Both the position numbers and the translations under genes were made by a program. The notes below the pieces were generated by a model. That model did no database searches, had not been told where the DNA came from, and worked only from the letters and a program-made list of their open reading frames with translations. A stretch of 43,282 nt of DNA from Labilithrix sp. (lineage in GTDB: Bacteria > Myxococcota > Polyangia > Polyangiales > Polyangiaceae): positions 1 through 43,282 of the forward strand of contig JAQBQL010000206.1 in assembly GCA_028287035.1 (NCBI GenBank), given 5' to 3'. Shown here piece by piece: positions 39,452 to 43,282 of the stretch (position 1 is its first letter; each line of letters opens with the position of its first letter).

Positions 39452-41533
39452 ATGTACTCCTCGCGCATGGCGGCGCTCGTCGCGCTCGTCGTCATCGTGG
39501 TGCTCGGACTCCGTAGCCAGATCCGGAACGGCGACGAGGACGCGCGGATCCTCGACGACCTCCGCGTGCTCCGGGAGCTCGACGCGCGACTCGGCCGCTC
39601 GGTGCTCCAGGCGCAGGACGGCCTCTCCCAGAGCTACGACGACCTCTCGGCCACCGTCGTCGCCATGCAGGCGCGGCATCGCACCATCGAGGTCGCGGTC
39701 GCCGCGATCGGCGAGCCCGCTTCGATCGCAGCCGCGGGTGCACTCGGCCGCGACCTCGGCGCGAGGACCGAGCTCGTGGACACCTTCGAGTCGCGCAACT
39801 CGATGGTCCGCAACTCTCTCGCCTATCTCGAGCGATCGACGCGCCGCGCCGCAGCCATGCGCGGAGGCAGCGAGGACGACGAGCTCGCTCGGCGGTGCGT
39901 GCTCCTCCTCGCAAGCACCATCGACAACGAGAACAACCACGACGCGAGCGCCCTCGCGTCGATCCGGAGAGAGACCGAGGGGCTCGAGGTCCTCCGCGCG
40001 AGCTACCACGGACCGAACGCCGCGGTCCTCGACGCCGTGCTGCTCCACGCCCGGCTCTACACGACCGAGGCACCGCAGCTGGACCACGCCGTGGAGGTCC
40101 TGCTCACGGGCGGCGGCCTCGCAGTGGCCGAACTGCAGAGGCTCACCGAGGCCCGGCGTGCACGCTCGACGCGGACGGCGAACCTGTACCGCATCGCGCT
40201 CGTCACCGTCTGCCTCGCGCTCCTGGGCGCGATCGCGGTCGTGCTCAGGCGACTCCGCCGCAAGAAGGGGGAGCTCGCGCTGCTCAACCAGAACCTGGAG
40301 GTGCGGGTCACCGAGCGCACGAAGGATCTCGCGGCGAGCCGCGAGCAGTACCGCGAGCTGCTCGAGTCGACGCAGGCGATCCCCTGGGTGATGGAGCCAG
40401 GAAGCCTGCGCTTTGCCTACGTCGGGCCGCAAGCGACGCGTCTCCTCGGGTTCCCGCCGGAGGCCTGGCAGGAGGAGGGCTTCCTCGCCGGACACCTGCA
40501 TCCGGACGACATCGACGCGACGCTCCTCGCGCTCCGCTCGGACTCGGCAAACGACCACGAGATCGAGGTGCGCATGTTCGCTGCCGATGGCCGCTGCCTG
40601 ACGCTGCGCAGCTTCGTGAGCACGACGCTCGACGAGGAAGACCGCATCGTCCGGCGCGGCATCCTCCTCGACGTCACGGCGCGGCGCACGCTCGAGGGCA
40701 AGCTCGCGATCGCGCACAAGCTGGAGTCGGTCGGCCGGCTCGCCGCGGGCGTCGCCCACGAGATCAACACCCCCGTCCAGTTCGTCAGCGACAACGTGCA
40801 TTTTACGCAGGATGCGCTCGCCACCGTGATGCGCGTCGTTGCGCGCTACGGTGCGCTTCTCGAGGACGACCGGCTGACGCGTGACGAGCGCGCCGCCGCC
40901 GCCGCCGCCGCACGCGAGGAGGAGGACCTCGACTACGTCATCGAGGAGGCGCCGCGCGCGCTGGAGGGCACCATCCAGGGCCTCGGCCGCATCGCCACGA
41001 TCGTGAGGTCGCTCGGGGACTTCTCGCATCCGGACACGCCGCAGATGGCGGCCGCCGACCTCAACGCGAGCCTCGAGAGCACGCTCACGGTGGCCCGCAG
41101 CGAGTACCGGGACGTGGCCGACGTCGTGCTCGACCTGGCCGAGCTGCCCCCGGTCGTGTGTCACGTCGGACAGATCAGCCAGGTCATCCTGAACCTCGCG
41201 GTCAACGCCGCTCAGGCGATCGCCGGACACCCGCAGGAGGGCGAGCGCGGGCGCATCACGGTGCGGAGCCGCTGGGACGGCGCGAGCGTCGTGGTGAGCA
41301 TCTCCGACACCGGCGGGGGCATCCCGGACCAGGTCAAGAACCGGATCTTCGACCCCTTCTTCACCACCAAGCCGGTCGGCCAGGGAACCGGTCAGGGCCT
41401 CGCGATCGCCCGCACCATCGTCGTCGACACGCACCACGGCGACCTGTCCTTCGAGACGGAGCTCGGTCGCGGCACGACCTTCCACGTCCGCCTGCCCGCA
41501 GCGGCAGGCGCTGCCCACGCCGCCGCGTCCTGA
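39452..41533 (+). CDS. Sensor histidine kinase with DAHL-like periplasmic domain and PAS domain
   Basis: The 693-residue protein has transmembrane helices at about 7-20 and 246-265 that enclose an all-helical extracytoplasmic domain of about 225 residues. Segments such as ELDARL, GLSQSYDDLS and DAVLLHARLY resemble the DAHL sensor domain. A coiled coil leads to a PAS domain (about 305-420). The phospho-acceptor His436 lies in GVAHEINTP. The ATPase domain has the N box NLAVNAAQAI, G1 DTGGGIP, the F box FDPFFTTKP and G2 GTGQGLAIA. There is an alanine run (AAAAAAAR) in the dimerisation helix region. ATG directly follows the peroxidase stop. The ligand is unknown; its genomic partner suggests a redox or peroxide signal. 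Confidence 0.92.
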   Translation: MYSSRMAALVALVVIVVLGLRSQIRNGDEDARILDDLRVLRELDARLGRSVLQAQDGLSQSYDDLSATVVAMQARHRTIEVAVAAIGEPASIAAAGALGRDLGARTELVDTFESRNSMVRNSLAYLERSTRRAAAMRGGSEDDELARRCVLLLASTIDNENNHDASALASIRRETEGLEVLRASYHGPNAAVLDAVLLHARLYTTEAPQLDHAVEVLLTGGGLAVAELQRLTEARRARSTRTANLYRIALVTVCLALLGAIAVVLRRLRRKKGELALLNQNLEVRVTERTKDLAASREQYRELLESTQAIPWVMEPGSLRFAYVGPQATRLLGFPPEAWQEEGFLAGHLHPDDIDATLLALRSDSANDHEIEVRMFAADGRCLTLRSFVSTTLDEEDRIVRRGILLDVTARRTLEGKLAIAHKLESVGRLAAGVAHEINTPVQFVSDNVHFTQDALATVMRVVARYGALLEDDRLTRDERAAAAAAAREEEDLDYVIEEAPRALEGTIQGLGRIATIVRSLGDFSHPDTPQMAAADLNASLESTLTVARSEYRDVADVVLDLAELPPVVCHVGQISQVILNLAVNAAQAIAGHPQEGERGRITVRSRWDGASVVVSISDTGGGIPDQVKNRIFDPFFTTKPVGQGTGQGLAIARTIVVDTHHGDLSFETELGRGTTFHVRLPAAAGAAHAAAS

Positions 41534-41551
41534 TCCGCGAGGTGTGTCACA

Positions 41552-43180
41552 ATGCGGCGCATGCCGCTCGATGCGCATCTCCGTCCGCTCTACGAGCTTC
41601 GTGACTCCGTCGACGAGCTGATCGAGGAGGGCCTCGTGAAGGGGTGGAGCGTCAGCGAGCTGCTCGGCTCGCTGCTGCCGCGGCTCGTGGCGCAGCTCGG
41701 GGTCGAGGCGGCGTTCGTCGAGACCTACGGCGAGGACCTCGCGCTCCGGCTGTTCGCGACGGGCGCGGCGACGCCAGGCGCTCCGCCGATCACGATCCCC
41801 GGCAAGGACGCGGTCTTCGCGGCGACGAGCGAGACGCAGCGCGAACGGGTGCAGCTCGAGACCGCCGGCGCGATCGTCATCGCGCAGCACCTCGATGTCG
41901 CCGGCTCGTGGTTCGGTCGGGCCGGCTTCGTGTGCGCGCCGGGGGCGGACGTCGCGTTCCTCGCCGGCGCGCTCCACGCCGTCTGCGAGGTCCTCGACAA
42001 CTTCCTCTACGCCATCAGGGCGGCGCGCGAGAAGCACGGCGTCATGATGCGGCTCGGCCGGGCGCTCCGGCATCGCGTCCTCGGAGAGGGCGTGAAGGAG
42101 GCGGTGAAGGTGCTCGCTGAGGCCATCCCGATCGGGCGCATGGTCCTCGTCTACGTCGCCGAGGAGAGCGCGACGCGCGTGCTCCACGTGCAGATGTTCG
42201 ACGGCGCCGAGCTGCAGGTCGACACCCTCGCCTCGCAGGGGCAGACCCAGGCGCCGCTCCGCCAGATGGGGCGCGAGTACCTGAACGGCGAGAGCACGGC
42301 GCTCCTCCAGCACCTCGGGGTGGAGAACGCCGCCGAGGAGGTGCTCATCAACGGCATCACGAAGAGCGTGGTCGTCGGAAAGGTCGTCGTCACCTCGCGG
42401 ACGCCCGCGTTCAACACCTACGGGCGTGAGCTGCTGAGCGCCTTCTCCGGGTTCATCCGCCAGCGCATCGTGGACTTCAACAAGGAGTGGCGCGCGCTCG
42501 CTCTGACCTTCCGCCCCGACGACGTCGGCCGCCTCCTCCAGGACGACGAGTACGAGCAGCGCTTCCTCGCTCCACGCGAGGCCACGGTCGCGATGGTGTA
42601 CATCGACATCTCGGGCTTCACGAAGGTCTCCGAGACGATCCTGAAGACGCCCGCCAAGGTCGCGGCGCTCGTCGAGGAGTGGAGCCGCGATGCGGTCGAG
42701 ATCGTCTGGGAGCACGGCGGCGTGTTCGACAAGATGGTCGGCGACTGCGTGATCGCCCTCTTCGGGCCGCCCTTCTACGAGGACGAGCCCGGCGAGCGCC
42801 TGGCGCGCGCCATCCAGTGCGCCGTCGACGTGCGCGCGATGACCCAGAAGATCCCGGAGCGACTCCCCTTCGCGGCGCTGCGGGAGGGCGGCCTCGCCGT
42901 CTCGACCGGCGTCCACATGGCGCCGCTCTTCGTCGGGCAGTTCGGTCCGAACTCCAACTTCACGGGCTTCTCGTCCGGCATGAACAACACCGCGCGCCTC
43001 CAGGGCTGCGCCGGTCGGAACGAGATCCTCGTCATGGAAGAGGCGATCGCCGCCCTGCCCGCCGGACACCCCTTCGTCTTCGGCCAACCGCGCTCGATGG
43101 CCGTGAAGAACGTGGCCGAGCCGCTCCGGTTCCGCGCGCTCGCGCCCGCCGAGAACGCGGTGAACGCGGAGAGCGCCTAG
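41552..43180 (+). CDS. Class III adenylate/guanylate cyclase with N-terminal GAF-like regions
   Basis: The protein has up to 542 residues. The C-terminal cyclase domain (about 345-530) has both metal-binding aspartates: Asp352 in YIDISGFTK and Asp398 in MVGDCVIALFG. The substrate region reads FSSGMNNTARLQG, so the usual Asp/Thr before VN is altered and specificity for ATP or GTP is not clear. The N-terminal ~340 residues contain no membrane helix and look like one or two GAF-type sensor domains. ATG 41552 has GAGG 9 nt upstream; ATG 41561 is an alternative preceded by CACAAT and 7 nt. It follows the kinase by 18 nt, so a kinase/cyclase operon is likely. Confidence 0.9.
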   Translation: MRRMPLDAHLRPLYELRDSVDELIEEGLVKGWSVSELLGSLLPRLVAQLGVEAAFVETYGEDLALRLFATGAATPGAPPITIPGKDAVFAATSETQRERVQLETAGAIVIAQHLDVAGSWFGRAGFVCAPGADVAFLAGALHAVCEVLDNFLYAIRAAREKHGVMMRLGRALRHRVLGEGVKEAVKVLAEAIPIGRMVLVYVAEESATRVLHVQMFDGAELQVDTLASQGQTQAPLRQMGREYLNGESTALLQHLGVENAAEEVLINGITKSVVVGKVVVTSRTPAFNTYGRELLSAFSGFIRQRIVDFNKEWRALALTFRPDDVGRLLQDDEYEQRFLAPREATVAMVYIDISGFTKVSETILKTPAKVAALVEEWSRDAVEIVWEHGGVFDKMVGDCVIALFGPPFYEDEPGERLARAIQCAVDVRAMTQKIPERLPFAALREGGLAVSTGVHMAPLFVGQFGPNSNFTGFSSGMNNTARLQGCAGRNEILVMEEAIAALPAGHPFVFGQPRSMAVKNVAEPLRFRALAPAENAVNAESA

Positions 43181-43184
43181 CGGG

Positions 43185-43282
43185 TCACTCGCCGGCCGCG
43201 GCGGGGCGGCCGGTCTTGCGCGGCGCGCGCTTCTTGCCAGCGCCGGCGTCGTGCGTGCGTCCGGCGGGCGGCGCCGCCGAAG
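43185..43282 (-). CDS. C-terminal end of an unidentified gene (truncated by window edge)
   Basis: A frame on the minus strand is open from the window edge to TGA at 43187-43185 and ends in a Lys/Arg/Ala/Pro-rich tail (GAGKKRAPRKTGRPAAAGE). Basic, Pro/Ala-rich tails of this kind occur in DNA- or RNA-binding proteins, but 31 residues are too few to name it. It is convergent with the cyclase, 4 nt apart. Confidence 0.45.
   Translation of the reverse strand, partial: SAAPPAGRTHDAGAGKKRAPRKTGRPAAAGE

Noticed and set aside
38231..43087. A 1618-residue open frame on the minus strand, antisense to the peroxidase, kinase and cyclase genes
   Set aside because: It is His/Arg/Glu-rich with no domain, and is the expected shadow of high-GC coding sequence. 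The plus-strand genes have clear domains and complete catalytic motifs.

Overview
The window is a very GC-rich (roughly 70% by eye), densely coded bacterial chromosome segment with about 34 protein genes and no RNA gene, insertion sequence, prophage or CRISPR array that I can see. The gene mix suggests a myxobacterium, most likely Polyangiales/Sorangiineae or a relative. It combines a mevalonate operon, a GAF-type sigma-54 activator, paired M16 peptidase lipoproteins, a PilT-family ATPase, a MoxR/DUF58/VWA gene set with a Gly-Gln-rich coiled-coil protein, lipid A-type enzymes, and many single-domain response regulators and sensory proteins. The taxonomic placement is an inference from gene content only.

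Layout. 1-909: a truncated metal-dependent hydrolase gene and a divergent TetR regulator, separated by a perfect 9-bp-arm palindrome. 922-6377 (minus): a five-gene mevalonate/isoprenoid operon (polyprenyl synthase, mevalonate kinase, diphosphomevalonate decarboxylase, phosphomevalonate kinase, class II HMG-CoA reductase) in which every junction is a 4-nt start/stop overlap. 6583-7645 (plus): a CheY-like receiver and trpF. 7656-9029 (minus): glutamate-cysteine ligase. 9196-18244 (minus): coiled-coil membrane protein, MoxR ATPase, DUF58, BatA-like VWA protein and a large double-VWA membrane protein. 18414-25738 (plus): Nudix hydrolase, NAD kinase, FabH-like synthase, exported unknown, ribonuclease D, LpxB-like glycosyltransferase and an ArnT/PMT-like glycosyltransferase. 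25930-27495: an SGNH esterase lipoprotein. 27499-31022 (minus): bioB, a GAF sigma-54 activator and an MBL-fold hydrolase behind a candidate sigma-54 promoter. 31184-34451 (plus): receiver protein and an active/inactive pair of M16 peptidases. 34455-38316 (minus): PilT-family ATPase, an intergenic repeat array, a small lipoprotein, thiC and a receiver protein. 38399-43180 (plus): di-haem cytochrome c peroxidase, DAHL-like sensor histidine kinase and class III nucleotide cyclase. A truncated basic tail of a convergent gene ends the window.

The most interesting signals are regulatory. (1) Seven transcription-unit heads have a TANNNT hexamer ending 7-9 nt before the start codon, with no convincing Shine-Dalgarno sequence in most of them, which suggests widespread leaderless transcription. 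(2) A near-consensus -24/-12 element with two upstream inverted repeats precedes an operon that encodes its own sigma-54 activator and faces a divergent receiver gene, so the locus looks like a self-contained autoregulatory circuit. (3) An array of five ~23-35 nt repeats at ~55-nt spacing changes orientation in the middle and can fold into a long hairpin upstream of the pilT-like gene. (4) The LpxB homologue has Asn where the family has its key catalytic Asp. I found no single system that I can declare wholly new; the sigma-54 locus, the repeat array and the double-VWA/Gly-Gln cluster are the best candidates for follow-up.
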